Shown here: one piece after another, positions 33,255 through 42,546 of the stretch
Layout: every line of letters begins with the position of its first letter
Position numbering within the stretch: the stretch's first letter is position 1
From: Rhodothermus sp.
Lineage (GTDB): Bacteria; Bacteroidota; Rhodothermia; Rhodothermales; Rhodothermaceae
Length of the DNA stretch: 64,000 bases
NCBI GenBank assembly: GCA_030950375.1
Contig: JAUZRN010000015.1
Coordinates: 1-64,000 of the forward strand
Reading direction: 5' to 3'
The notes under the pieces: model-generated
Told to the model about the DNA's origin: nothing
The model's input: the letters and a program-made list of their open reading frames with translations, nothing else
Databases searched by the model: none
Translations under genes and position numbers: made by a program

Positions 33255-34892
33255 ATGGTGCTCCGGCGATTATCATTCCTGATTGGACTGTCCGTATTGG
33301 TCGCTGTCCAGGCCTTTGCCCAGTACGCGCTGTCTGATACGCTACGGGTGCAGCAATTGCTGGTGCGCAGCCTGACCTACCTGGAAGTTGGCCAGCCAGA
33401 TAAAGCCATTCCGCTGCTCGAAGAGGCCCTGGAGCTGCTCCCGAACACCCCGGCCCTACTGAGCACCCTGGGACGTGCCTATCGCCAGCAAAACGACCTG
33501 CGTACGGCTCGCTTCTATGCCGAAAGAGCCTGTCGGCAGGCGCCGCAGGAGATCAGCTACTGCCACGAGTGGCTCAACCTGCTTGAGGCTACCGGCGAAA
33601 CGGCAGCGCTCCAGAAGGCGATCCACTTTATGCACCGGTACCATCCCGAGGCTCCCTCTGTACTGCAATGGCAGGCCCGCTGGGCCCAGCAGCGCGGGGA
33701 TCTTAGAACGGCCCGTCGACTCTACGAACAGCTGCGCGACCGCTACGGCGCCGACACCAGCCTGTACCGAGTGCTCTGGCCGCTGCAACTGGCTACGGGC
33801 GACTCGCTGGCTGCCCAGCATACCCTGGAAGCCTTGCTGTCTCTGGAACCGACCAATCCACACCTGTGGCGTACACTGGGTACCCTCTACCTGCATCAGG
33901 GCTTCCGCGAAAAAGCTCGCTGGGCACTGGAACGCACCCTACGACTTGATCCTCAAGATACCTTGGCCGCACACCTGCTGGCCCGGCTGGAACCCTATCC
34001 ATCGACCCCGGAAGCCCTGCTGGCCCGTGCGCGCTACCTGATTACGCAACAACCCACAGACCCACAGGCCCTTCAGGAAGCACGTGTCCTGCTGCAGGAC
34101 GTGCTGCGTCAGGACTCAACCCACGTCGCAGCCCTTCGCCTGCTGGCCCGCCTGTACCGCGATCGGCATCCCGAATGGGCAGCTGCGTTGCTCATGCGCA
34201 GCCTGCAATACGATCCCCGCGACTTATCCACCTGGAGTGCAGCCGCGCACTCCTGGCTGGAAGCCGGGATGCCTCGACGCAGCGCACAGGTGGCCGAAGA
34301 AGGTCTGTTTCTCTTTCCGGACCAGCCTGCACTGTTACGGCTGGCTGCCTACGCCTACCTTTCACTGGGCAAACCTGACGCCGCCCTTCCCTTTGTGGAG
34401 ACCTTTCTGAAGCACCTGCCCGAATGGTCCGAACAGTCCACAGAAACGGCTGCGGAGTTTCACGCACTGCAGGGGCACCTGCTGGCCCGTCTGCAACAAC
34501 CCGAGGCTGCACGCGCAGCTTGCCAGCAGGCACGGCAGCAGGGCGGCCCTCTGCCCGCCGTACGCCTCCATTGCGCTGTGGTAGCCTGGCTGGCCGACCA
34601 TTCCGAAAGTGCTCTCGAGGAAGCCGCTACCACCCTCCCGGCCCAACCTGAACCCTGGATGCCGGAGACGCTCGGCTGGTTGTATTTACAGGCCGGACGA
34701 CCTGAACAGGCCCGGGCAGTGCTCCAGCAGGCGCTGCAGACCGGCCAGGCCGGTCCCCTTACCTATGCCTACCTGGGCGAAGCACTGGCCCGCATGGGAC
34801 ACCAGGACGAAGCCCGACGTATCTGGCGAGAAGGGCTTCGAAAAGACCCGAATCACCCCTACCTCCAACGCCTCCTCACCACGCATCAATGA
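33255..34892 (+). CDS. Secreted TPR-repeat protein
   Basis: A 545-residue protein from the ATG at 33255, where a signal peptide follows (LSFLIGLSVLVAVQAFAQ). The rest is built of tetratricopeptide repeats, for example YLEVGQPDKAIPLLEEALEL, LYLHQGFREKARWALERTLR and LYLQAGRPEQARAVLQQALQ. It is probably a periplasmic scaffold. The next gene starts 11 nt after its stop, so the TPR protein, the DUF4292 lipoprotein and the EnvC-like factor form one operon. This set suggests a shared job at the envelope. Confidence 0.8.
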   Translation: MVLRRLSFLIGLSVLVAVQAFAQYALSDTLRVQQLLVRSLTYLEVGQPDKAIPLLEEALELLPNTPALLSTLGRAYRQQNDLRTARFYAERACRQAPQEISYCHEWLNLLEATGETAALQKAIHFMHRYHPEAPSVLQWQARWAQQRGDLRTARRLYEQLRDRYGADTSLYRVLWPLQLATGDSLAAQHTLEALLSLEPTNPHLWRTLGTLYLHQGFREKARWALERTLRLDPQDTLAAHLLARLEPYPSTPEALLARARYLITQQPTDPQALQEARVLLQDVLRQDSTHVAALRLLARLYRDRHPEWAAALLMRSLQYDPRDLSTWSAAAHSWLEAGMPRRSAQVAEEGLFLFPDQPALLRLAAYAYLSLGKPDAALPFVETFLKHLPEWSEQSTETAAEFHALQGHLLARLQQPEAARAACQQARQQGGPLPAVRLHCAVVAWLADHSESALEEAATTLPAQPEPWMPETLGWLYLQAGRPEQARAVLQQALQTGQAGPLTYAYLGEALARMGHQDEARRIWREGLRKDPNHPYLQRLLTTHQ

Positions 34893-34903
34893 GCCGCTGA
34901 ACC

Positions 34904-35695
34904 ATGCGCCCGCCCTGGTTTCTCTTTGTATTATCAGCTGGCCTGTTACTGGGCGGATGCGCCCGTGGTCCACGCTTCGCTGACCGTCCCCACCTGCCTG
35001 CCCGTTTCCCCTATCATTCCGCCGAACAGATTCGCTACCAGCTCCGTCTGCCGCTTGACACCCTCTACGCGTTTACCGGTCAGGCCAGACTGCAGTTGCG
35101 TACATCGGAAGGCACCGATAACCTCTCGGCCACTATCGTTGCCCGCCGGCACGACTCACTCCTGATCCGCCTGAGCCCTGGCTGGGGCATCGAGGCCGCA
35201 CGCCTGTTGATTACCCCCGACAGTGTGCTGCTGCATGACCGCATCCATCATCGGCTGTATACAGGCACGCGTGCCGATCCGGCCGTACGTCGGCTACCGC
35301 TGCTGACTGAAAGCGATCCGTTTCTGAGTCTGCTGGGCGCCCTCTATCCGCCCCCCGGCCGCTGGCATGTAAGCGCCGACTCCAGTTATTATTATCTGAG
35401 TGACCCTGTGGGACAGCACCGATATGTCGTGGACCCGGCCCGGTGGCGCGTCGTTCGCTACGAACGCTATGACCCGGTCGGCACGCTTGTTGAAGCTTAC
35501 CGCTTCGAAGCGTTCGATCGGTTTGGCCGGTTATTTCTCCCACGCCGGCTGCAGCTCGAACGCCCCGACCTTGGCGTGACCGTCCGCCTGTACTACCGCA
35601 CGATACAGTTAAACCCGCCGGAGCTACCGTTTGCCTGGCATCCAGACGAACGCACGCGCCGCATTCCTTTTCAAGCCCTGCGGGAACGACCATGA
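34904..35695 (+). CDS. DUF4292 outer-membrane lipoprotein
   Basis: A 263-residue lipoprotein: LLLGGCARGP gives the lipobox Cys near residue 19. The body has the DUF4292 pattern, with FTGQARLQLRTSEGTDNLSA, LIRLSPGWGIEAARLLITPDS and HRLYTGT, a LolA/LolB-like beta half-barrel by analogy. The family is confined mainly to Bacteroidota and allies. It overlaps the EnvC-like gene by 4 nt (ATGA). A role in lipoprotein or lipid handling is inference from the fold. Confidence 0.8.
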   Translation: MRPPWFLFVLSAGLLLGGCARGPRFADRPHLPARFPYHSAEQIRYQLRLPLDTLYAFTGQARLQLRTSEGTDNLSATIVARRHDSLLIRLSPGWGIEAARLLITPDSVLLHDRIHHRLYTGTRADPAVRRLPLLTESDPFLSLLGALYPPPGRWHVSADSSYYYLSDPVGQHRYVVDPARWRVVRYERYDPVGTLVEAYRFEAFDRFGRLFLPRRLQLERPDLGVTVRLYYRTIQLNPPELPFAWHPDERTRRIPFQALRERP

Positions 35696-36882
35696 AGCGG
35701 TTGCTTCTATGCCTGTTGCTCACGCTGAGCGCATCGACCGCGCTGGCCCAGTCCACCCAGAATCGCACGGAAATTGAGCGTCGCCTCCAGGCGCTTCGTG
35801 AACAGATCCGTCAAGAGGAAGCAAGACTGGCCGAAACGACTGAAGCTGAGGCAGCTACGCTGCAAACGCTCGAAAGCATTGAACGTCAGATCGCCATTCG
35901 ACGCGAACTGATCCGGAGCTACCGGCAACGCCTGGAGGAGCTGGCCCGCACGATCGACTCATTGCAACAGGCTGCCCGGGCACTTAGCCAAGAAATCGAA
36001 AAACTGAAAGCCCAGTATCGCCGCCGGGCGCTACATGCTTACAAGTATGGTCGCATGCATGACCTGGCCTTGCTCCTTTCAGCACAATCTATCAACCAGA
36101 TGCTCATTCGGGCCCGCTACCTGGGCCGTTTTGCGCGTCAGCGTCAGGCCAAGCTTGAAGCGATCCAGCAGGCAACGGCCGCCCTGGAAGCACGCCGGCA
36201 GCAGCTTCTGGCCGCACAACAGGAAACCGAGCAGTTACTTCAGGAAGCCGAAGCCGAACGGCAACGGCTGGCCCGCCTGGAGCGCGAGCGCCGTCGCGTG
36301 ATTCAAGCACTGCGCGCCCAGCGCATTTCGCTGGAGCAATCCCTGGCACAAAAACGCCAGGCGGCACGCGAACTGGAATCCCGCATCCGGGCATTGCTGG
36401 CGGCCGAACGGGAGCGCCGGCGTGCCCGCGAAGCGACCGATCCATCGGCGGCCGTAGCTTTTGCCGAACTGACTGGATCGTTTGAACAAAACCGGGGACG
36501 CCTGCCCTGGCCCGCTGAAGGCGCCGTGGTAGAGCCTTTTGGTGAAGTCGTCAATCCCATTTATGGCACGCGCACGCCCAATCCTGGGATTCTGATTGCT
36601 ACGGCACCGCAGGCCGAAGTACGTGCTGTCTTCGACGGCCGCGTGATCGCCATTGATGCCATGCCTGAGTACGGGACGTACATCCTCATCCAGCACGGCG
36701 AATACCAGACCTTCTACAGCAACCTGTCGCTTGTGTACGTATCGATCGGCCAGCCGGTCCGGGCCGGACAGATCATCGGACGCGCCGGTACCGAGGCCGA
36801 ACCCAAACGCGCCGGCGTGTTCTTTTCACTCTTCCGAGGCGGCGAGGTGCTGAATCCCATGCCCTGGTTACGCCCCCGCTGA
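35692..36882 (+). CDS. EnvC-like murein hydrolase activator (degenerate M23)
   Basis: A 396-residue exported protein: signal peptide (LLLCLLLTLSASTALA), then two long coiled-coil segments (residues 25-115 and 145-250), then an M23/LytM domain (residues 270-396). The zinc ligands of active M23 enzymes are missing: the HxGxD position reads NPGILIA, and the HxH position reads TFYSNLSL. This layout is that of EnvC, which activates amidases rather than cutting peptidoglycan. It is encoded last in the TPR-DUF4292-EnvC operon. The amidase partner is not in the window. Confidence 0.85.
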   Translation: MKRLLLCLLLTLSASTALAQSTQNRTEIERRLQALREQIRQEEARLAETTEAEAATLQTLESIERQIAIRRELIRSYRQRLEELARTIDSLQQAARALSQEIEKLKAQYRRRALHAYKYGRMHDLALLLSAQSINQMLIRARYLGRFARQRQAKLEAIQQATAALEARRQQLLAAQQETEQLLQEAEAERQRLARLERERRRVIQALRAQRISLEQSLAQKRQAARELESRIRALLAAERERRRAREATDPSAAVAFAELTGSFEQNRGRLPWPAEGAVVEPFGEVVNPIYGTRTPNPGILIATAPQAEVRAVFDGRVIAIDAMPEYGTYILIQHGEYQTFYSNLSLVYVSIGQPVRAGQIIGRAGTEAEPKRAGVFFSLFRGGEVLNPMPWLRPR

Positions 36883-36995
36883 TTCCTTTCCGTGATTTCA
36901 CATAAGCTTGCCGGAGAATCCAGGCAAATGCGCAGAGCAGCGGTTATTTTTGGAAGGTTTGGAGTATCCATGCAAAAACCCCCTGCAGATCAGAT

Positions 36996-38420
36996 ATGGC
37001 TAACAACGCCCGCTACGATGTGGTCGTCATCGGCTCCGGTCCCGGCGGCTACGAAACCGCCATCCGGGCCGCTCAACTCGGCTTTAAAACGGCCATTATC
37101 GAAAAAAACAAGCTCGGGGGCGTCTGCCTCAATATCGGTTGCATTCCTACGAAAGCGCTGCTGAAAAGCGCCGAAATGATGGCCGAGGCCCGTAACCTGA
37201 CGGCTTATGGGCTGAAGCTCAACGGCGAGGTGGTGCCCGACTTTGCCCAGGTGATCGAGCGCAGCCGAGCCGTCGCCGAAAAAATGAGCCGGGGGGTGGC
37301 CTTCCTGATGAAGAAAAACAAGATCGAGGTTATCTGGGGACAGGCGCGGCTGGTAGGCAAAGGCAAGATCGACGTGCAGCCGTCTGTGAACATGGAGGGT
37401 GAAAAAATCGGTGAGCCGCGCACCCTCGAAGCCACCCACATTATTCTGGCGACCGGAGCCCGTGCCCGTCAGATCCCGGCACTACCCGTCGATGGCAAAA
37501 AGATCATTACCTACAAGGAAGCGCTGCTCCAGAAGGAACAGCCCAGGCGGCTGGTGATCGTCGGAGCCGGCGCCATCGGGGTCGAGTTTGCTTACTTCTA
37601 CCATCACATGGGCACGGAGGTCACGCTCATCGAGCTGATGGATCGTATTGTCCCGGTCGAAGACGCCGACATCTCAAAAGAGCTGGAACGGGCCTATCGA
37701 AAGATGGGCATCAAGGTGATGACCGGCGCCCAGGTGGAATCGGTTGATACGAAAGGTAAAGAGCTGAAAGTCCGGGTTAAAACGAAAAAAGGCGAAACAA
37801 CTATTAAAACCGATCAGGTACTCTCGGCCGTGGGAGTTGTCGGGAATATTGAAGACCTGGGACTGGAAGAGCTGGGGGTCGAAACCAAGCCCGGTCAGAT
37901 CATTGTGGACCAGTTTTACCGCACGAACGTCGAAGGCCTCTATGCCATCGGCGACGTGGCCGGACCGCCCTGGCTTGCCCACAAAGCCAGCCACGAAGGC
38001 ATTCTCTGTGTGGAAAAAATCGCTGGCAAAGTAGTGCAACCCCTCAATTATAACAACATTCCGGGCTGTACCTACTGCCAGCCGCAGATTGCCTCGGTGG
38101 GCTACACCGAAGAAAAGGCACGGGAAGCTGGCTACGATATCAAAGTGGGTAAATTCCCCTTCACGGCATCTGGCAAAGCCACAGCCCTGGGGCATACCGA
38201 GGGCTTTGTGAAGGTGATCTTCGACGCCAAGTACGGCGAATTCCTCGGCTGCCACATCATCGGCCACGACGCGACCGAGTTGATTGCTGAGGCCGTCACG
38301 GCGCGGACGCTGGAGACTACTTTCCATGAAATCATCGAGTCCATCCACCCCCACCCGACGCTCTCGGAAGCGATCATGGAGGCAGCCCGCGCCGCCATTG
38401 GCGAGCCCATTAACATCTGA
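36996..38420 (+). CDS. lpdA: Dihydrolipoyl dehydrogenase
   Basis: A 474-residue flavoprotein disulfide reductase. The FAD motif GSGPGGYETAIRAAQLG (residues 13-29), the redox pair GGVCLNIGCIPTKALL, the NAD motif VGAGAIGVEFAYFYHHMG, the second FAD motif YAIGDVAGPPWLAHKA and the C-terminal HPHPTLSEA with the catalytic His are all present. It reoxidises dihydrolipoamide in 2-oxo-acid dehydrogenase complexes or the glycine cleavage system. It stands alone with its own terminator, so it probably serves several complexes. Confidence 0.97.
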   Translation: MANNARYDVVVIGSGPGGYETAIRAAQLGFKTAIIEKNKLGGVCLNIGCIPTKALLKSAEMMAEARNLTAYGLKLNGEVVPDFAQVIERSRAVAEKMSRGVAFLMKKNKIEVIWGQARLVGKGKIDVQPSVNMEGEKIGEPRTLEATHIILATGARARQIPALPVDGKKIITYKEALLQKEQPRRLVIVGAGAIGVEFAYFYHHMGTEVTLIELMDRIVPVEDADISKELERAYRKMGIKVMTGAQVESVDTKGKELKVRVKTKKGETTIKTDQVLSAVGVVGNIEDLGLEELGVETKPGQIIVDQFYRTNVEGLYAIGDVAGPPWLAHKASHEGILCVEKIAGKVVQPLNYNNIPGCTYCQPQIASVGYTEEKAREAGYDIKVGKFPFTASGKATALGHTEGFVKVIFDAKYGEFLGCHIIGHDATELIAEAVTARTLETTFHEIIESIHPHPTLSEAIMEAARAAIGEPINI

Positions 38421-38445
38421 GCCGATCCACGCATTGCCCCGTCAG

Positions 38446-38475
38446 GCCCCGGCTCAAACGCGCCGGGGCTTTTTG
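38446..38475 (+). terminator. Terminator after lpdA
   Basis: GCCCCGGC pairs with GCCGGGGC around an 8-nt loop, followed by TTTTTG. It lies 25 bp after the lpdA stop. Confidence 0.9.
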
Positions 38476-38534
38476 TTTGTATATTTTCAGCAAATTTCAG
38501 CAAAGGCTTCACGGAACAACCTGCCACGCCAGCC

Positions 38535-39362
38535 ATGCGTCGCTTTACGCTGCTAAGCCTGCTGATGCTTGCGGCAAGTTGCCGGCCGCAACCAGAAACC
38601 CCGCGTCCGATCGCGTGGACTACCCTGCCTCCGCCCGGTTACGAAGTACTGGACCTGAGCTATGCCTACAACGATTCAACCATCTACTGGCCAACCGCTG
38701 AAGGCTTTCAACTTCGCATCGACCACCGCGGCTACACAGAAGCAGGCTATTACTACGAAGCCAACACCTTCTGTACGGCCGAACACGGAGGCACGCACAT
38801 AGATGCCCCGGTGCACTTTGCGGAAGGCAAGTGGAGTGTAGACGAAATCCCGCTCACGCAGCTCATGGGGCCAGCCATCGTCATTGATGTGTCGGAAAAA
38901 GCGCTGAACGACCGCGATTACCAGATTCAGGTGGCCGACTTTGAAGCCTGGGAGGCTGAGCACGGCCCCATTCCGGAAGGTGCCATCATCCTGCTACGCA
39001 CCGGCTACGGCCGCTTCTGGCCCAACCGCGCACACTATATGGGCACCGACGCACGTGGCCCAGAAGCAGTTGCCTACCTGCATTTCCCCGGCCTGCATCC
39101 CGAAGCTGCCCGCTGGTTGCTTGCAAACCGCCGGCCTAAAGCGGTCGGCATTGATACCCCCAGCATTGATTATGGGCAGTCTACTCGCTTTGAAACCCAT
39201 CAGGTGCTCTTTGCCGAAAACGTCCCCGTTTTCGAGAACGTTGCCCAGCTGGATCGCCTGCCATCACGCGGTACACTGCTCATTGCACTCCCCATGAAGA
39301 TCTGGCGTGGAAGCGGCGGTCCCCTGCGCATCCTGGCCCTGGTACCCACAACCACAGGCTAA
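38535..39362 (+). CDS. Cyclase-family (kynurenine-formamidase-like) lipoprotein
   Basis: A 275-residue protein with an N-terminal lipobox (LLMLAASCRPQ, Cys near residue 16). The cyclase/KynB metal motif is AEHGGTHIDAPVHF near residues 84-97, with further conserved parts ILLRTGYGRFWPN and VGIDTPSIDYGQS. Family members hydrolyse N-formylkynurenine or act on related amides and lactones with zinc or manganese. Surface anchoring by a lipid is unusual for a kynurenine formamidase, so another extracellular substrate is likely. Confidence 0.85.
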   Translation: MRRFTLLSLLMLAASCRPQPETPRPIAWTTLPPPGYEVLDLSYAYNDSTIYWPTAEGFQLRIDHRGYTEAGYYYEANTFCTAEHGGTHIDAPVHFAEGKWSVDEIPLTQLMGPAIVIDVSEKALNDRDYQIQVADFEAWEAEHGPIPEGAIILLRTGYGRFWPNRAHYMGTDARGPEAVAYLHFPGLHPEAARWLLANRRPKAVGIDTPSIDYGQSTRFETHQVLFAENVPVFENVAQLDRLPSRGTLLIALPMKIWRGSGGPLRILALVPTTTG

Positions 39363-39544
39363 TAACCCTACTCGGGGTATCCCATTTTAAGACTACAATA
39401 TCCCTATTTTCTATCCCAACGGTTGCTACGACCAACTGAACGGTCGGGAAAAGTTGCTCTCTGGTTTTTTCATATTTTGACTTTTTCTTCAGAAAAGGCT
39501 ATTTAGCCCTCATTCTACACGTGTGTCACAAACCATGGGGTATT
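39363..39544. other. Promoter region of the second SusCD pair
   Basis: This 182-bp stretch becomes AT-rich toward 39460-39520. No operator repeat or riboswitch is recognisable. It separates the cyclase gene from the second SusC gene in the same direction. Confidence 0.4.
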
Positions 39545-42535
39545 ATGCGTTCTTGGTTGTTGGCTTGGCTGTTTATCTGGGCCCTTCCGGCCCTTCCTGC
39601 ATGGAGTCAACGTATTGTTGAAGGAACCGTTGTCGATGCCCGATCGGGCGCTCCTCTTCCAGGCGTTAGCATTGTGCTGAAAGGCACGATGCAGGGGACC
39701 ACCACAGATGTGGACGGGCATTTCTCTATTGAATTGCCCATGGGCCCCCAGGTCCTGGTCTTTTCCTTTGTGGGCTATCGCACGCAGGAGGTAACTGTCT
39801 CGCCCGAGATAACCTCCTTAACGATTCGCTTAGAAGAAGATGTGCTGGGGCTTGAAGAAGTGGTGGTCACCGGCCTGGCTACTTCGGTGCGACGGAGTAA
39901 CCTGGCGCATGCCGTTGCCACCATCAACGCAGCGGAGCTGGCTGAGATAACCGCCCAGCCCACACTGGACGCTGCGCTCAGTGGAAAAGTTACTGGTGCG
40001 TATATCAGTGCTTACAGTGGCGCGCCTGGTGGTGGGTTATCCATCAAGCTGCGAGGCATCTCCACCATTAACGGAAATGCCCAGCCACTGTTTGTCGTCG
40101 ACGGTGTGCTGATCGACAACTCCCAGATCCAGAGCGGCGTCGATGCGGTCACCAATGCCACAGGCGGAGGTAGCGGGATCGCCCAGGATAACCCGGTGAA
40201 CCGTATTGCCGATCTAAACCCGGAGGATATCGAATCGGTAGAGATTCTTAAGGGCGCTTCCGCGGCAGCCTTATATGGAGCGCGCGCCTCCAACGGCGTG
40301 GTGATCATTCGAACGAAGCGAGGACGACCGGGACAGACCGTCGTACGCATCCGACAGGAAGTGGGTTTTAATGAAATCTCCAAACGGTTGGGAACCCGTA
40401 CCTTTACCGAAGAGACCGCTCTGGAATTCTTTGGTCCGAAAGGCTTGGAAGAGTTTCGGGCCGCCGTAAACGGCCGGGGTTTTTACGACTACGAAGATCT
40501 GCTCTATGGGCATCGCGGGCTGTTATACCGGACCAGTCTATCGGTCAGTGGCGGCACCGAGCGCACCCAGTTCTACGCTTCGGGCCTGCTGCATAACGAA
40601 GAAGGTATTGTCCGTCGTACAGGTTATGACAAATACAGCCTTCGCCTCAATTTAAGCCATCGTCTGACCGACCGTATTCACCTCGAAATGACAACCAACT
40701 ACGTCCGCGCCGCCACCCGACGGGGCCTGACCGGCAATGATAACTCGGGCACTACCTTTGGCATCTCGCTCGCAGCTACCCCTAACTTTGTCTATCTCCT
40801 GCCTGACGAAAACGGCATTTACCCGGACCACCCCTTCAACTCGGCCAATCCGCTGCAGACAGCCGCTTTGATGAAAAACGAGGAGACCGTAAACCGCTTT
40901 ATTGGTTCTGGACGCTTACGGATCAACCTGTTACGTCAGGCCCGCCAGGCCTTACAGGTTATTCTGGAAGGTGGGACCGACTTCTACAACCTGGAAAATG
41001 ATGCCCGCTTTCCGGTTGAGCTTCAGTTTGAGCGGCTCAACGTAGATGGCCGCGGCCCGGGCACCCTTATCCTGCGCGAAGCCAACACCTTCAACACCAA
41101 CTGGCGCCTGCTTCTGGTTCATACCTGGACACCGGCCACCCTGGATTTTACGCTGACCTCACAGGGTGGGCTGACCGGTGCAAACTTTGACCAGAACCAG
41201 TTGCTCTTTGTGGCTGACGGCCTTGTGCCCGGTCAGCAGAACCTGGACCAGGCATCGACGATCTCTCAGGAACAAACGCGTCAGTTTCAGCGAGACCGCA
41301 GCTTCTTCTTCCAGGAAGAAGCCAACTGGGCCGATCGCCTGATTGTAACGGTGGGCCTTCGAGGAGATAAAAGCTCAATCAACGGTAACGTCAACCGATT
41401 CTTCCTGTACCCTAAAGCCTCCGTGGCCATCAATTTGCATCAATTCCCGTTCTGGCGCTGGCCGGCCATTGACCAGTTGAAACTACGGTTGGCCTGGGGC
41501 CAGACCGGCAATATTGCTGGTTTTGGTATCAAGTATACTTCTTTTGATCCCACCGTCATTGGCGGTCAGGCTGGATCCATCATCAGTCCGCGACGCGGAT
41601 TTGAAAATGTAAAACCGGAACGGCAAACGGAGCTTGAAGGTGGGATCGACGTAGCCCTTTTCAACGGGCGGGCCGCCCTGGAATTTACGCTTTATCGTAA
41701 GGTCATCACTGATCTGCTGCTCCAACGTGAAGTAGAGCCGTCTACCGGTTTCGGGCTGGAAACCTTCAATGGCGGTGAGCTGGAAAACGTGGGGCTGGAA
41801 ATAGGCCTTTCGCTGATTCCGGTCGATCGCCCTGACCTGCGCTGGATCAGCCAGCTCCGATTCTGGACCAACCGTGCAACGGTTACCCGACTGCCTGTTC
41901 CTCCGTTTCGTGCTCTGGGCGGCGGCTTTGGAGCCACACTGGGCGAAATTCGCATTGAAGAGGGGCAGAGTCCCACCCAGATTGTGGGGATTGACGACAT
42001 CGATGGAGATGGCCGTCCTGACGGCGTATTTAAGCTGGGGGATGTCGCCCCCAAGTTTCAGCTATCCCTCTCGAATGAATGGTACATTGCACGCCGTTTG
42101 ACCCTTTCCGTGCTGGCCCACTGGAAATACGGGGGGGATAACCTGAACCTGACCATGCTGTTATATGATCTGTTTGGCACCAGCCCGGACTTCGACAAAG
42201 ATGACGACGGGGATGGCATTCCGAACGGCGTCGAACGGGTCAGTCTACTGGGGGTCTCGGCACGTCCCTTTGTACAGAATGCTTCCTATTTCCGCATTCG
42301 GGAAATAGGACTGTACTACGATGTGCCCCTGAAGCGTCTCTGGCCCACCCTGGGTCAGACGGTGCGCCGGCTTCGCATCGGTATCTCAGCCCGCAATCCC
42401 ATAACCATCACGCCTTACGCCAGCTATGATCCGGAAGTGAATAACTTTGGCACGCAACCAGTCGCTGATGGTGTGGAGGTGACCCCCTACCCTGCTTACC
42501 GGACTTTCCTGTTTTACCTGGGTTTTGAACTCTAA
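39545..42535 (+). CDS. SusC/RagA-type TonB-dependent outer-membrane transporter (second)
   Basis: A 996-residue protein from the ATG at 39545 (MRSWLLAWLFIWALPALPAW), where the signal peptide begins; a GTG at 39521 is possible. It has the carboxypeptidase-like domain (GTVVDARSGAPLPGVSIVLKG), the LGLEEVVVTGLATSVRRSNL signature, and plug motifs KLRGISTINGNAQPLFVVDG and GASAAALYGARASNGVVII. The barrel ends in FLFYLGFEL. A DxDxDG-type stretch (DIDGDGRPDG) lies in a late extracellular loop. Its SusD partner starts 11 nt downstream. Confidence 0.92.
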   Translation: MRSWLLAWLFIWALPALPAWSQRIVEGTVVDARSGAPLPGVSIVLKGTMQGTTTDVDGHFSIELPMGPQVLVFSFVGYRTQEVTVSPEITSLTIRLEEDVLGLEEVVVTGLATSVRRSNLAHAVATINAAELAEITAQPTLDAALSGKVTGAYISAYSGAPGGGLSIKLRGISTINGNAQPLFVVDGVLIDNSQIQSGVDAVTNATGGGSGIAQDNPVNRIADLNPEDIESVEILKGASAAALYGARASNGVVIIRTKRGRPGQTVVRIRQEVGFNEISKRLGTRTFTEETALEFFGPKGLEEFRAAVNGRGFYDYEDLLYGHRGLLYRTSLSVSGGTERTQFYASGLLHNEEGIVRRTGYDKYSLRLNLSHRLTDRIHLEMTTNYVRAATRRGLTGNDNSGTTFGISLAATPNFVYLLPDENGIYPDHPFNSANPLQTAALMKNEETVNRFIGSGRLRINLLRQARQALQVILEGGTDFYNLENDARFPVELQFERLNVDGRGPGTLILREANTFNTNWRLLLVHTWTPATLDFTLTSQGGLTGANFDQNQLLFVADGLVPGQQNLDQASTISQEQTRQFQRDRSFFFQEEANWADRLIVTVGLRGDKSSINGNVNRFFLYPKASVAINLHQFPFWRWPAIDQLKLRLAWGQTGNIAGFGIKYTSFDPTVIGGQAGSIISPRRGFENVKPERQTELEGGIDVALFNGRAALEFTLYRKVITDLLLQREVEPSTGFGLETFNGGELENVGLEIGLSLIPVDRPDLRWISQLRFWTNRATVTRLPVPPFRALGGGFGATLGEIRIEEGQSPTQIVGIDDIDGDGRPDGVFKLGDVAPKFQLSLSNEWYIARRLTLSVLAHWKYGGDNLNLTMLLYDLFGTSPDFDKDDDGDGIPNGVERVSLLGVSARPFVQNASYFRIREIGLYYDVPLKRLWPTLGQTVRRLRIGISARNPITITPYASYDPEVNNFGTQPVADGVEVTPYPAYRTFLFYLGFEL

Positions 42536-42546
42536 CACATTCAGCC

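Noticed and set aside
36996-38420. Mercuric or glutathione reductase reading for the flavoprotein
   Set aside because: The GGVCLNIGCIPTK redox motif and HPHPTLSE ending fit dihydrolipoyl dehydrogenase better; no metal-binding N-terminus.
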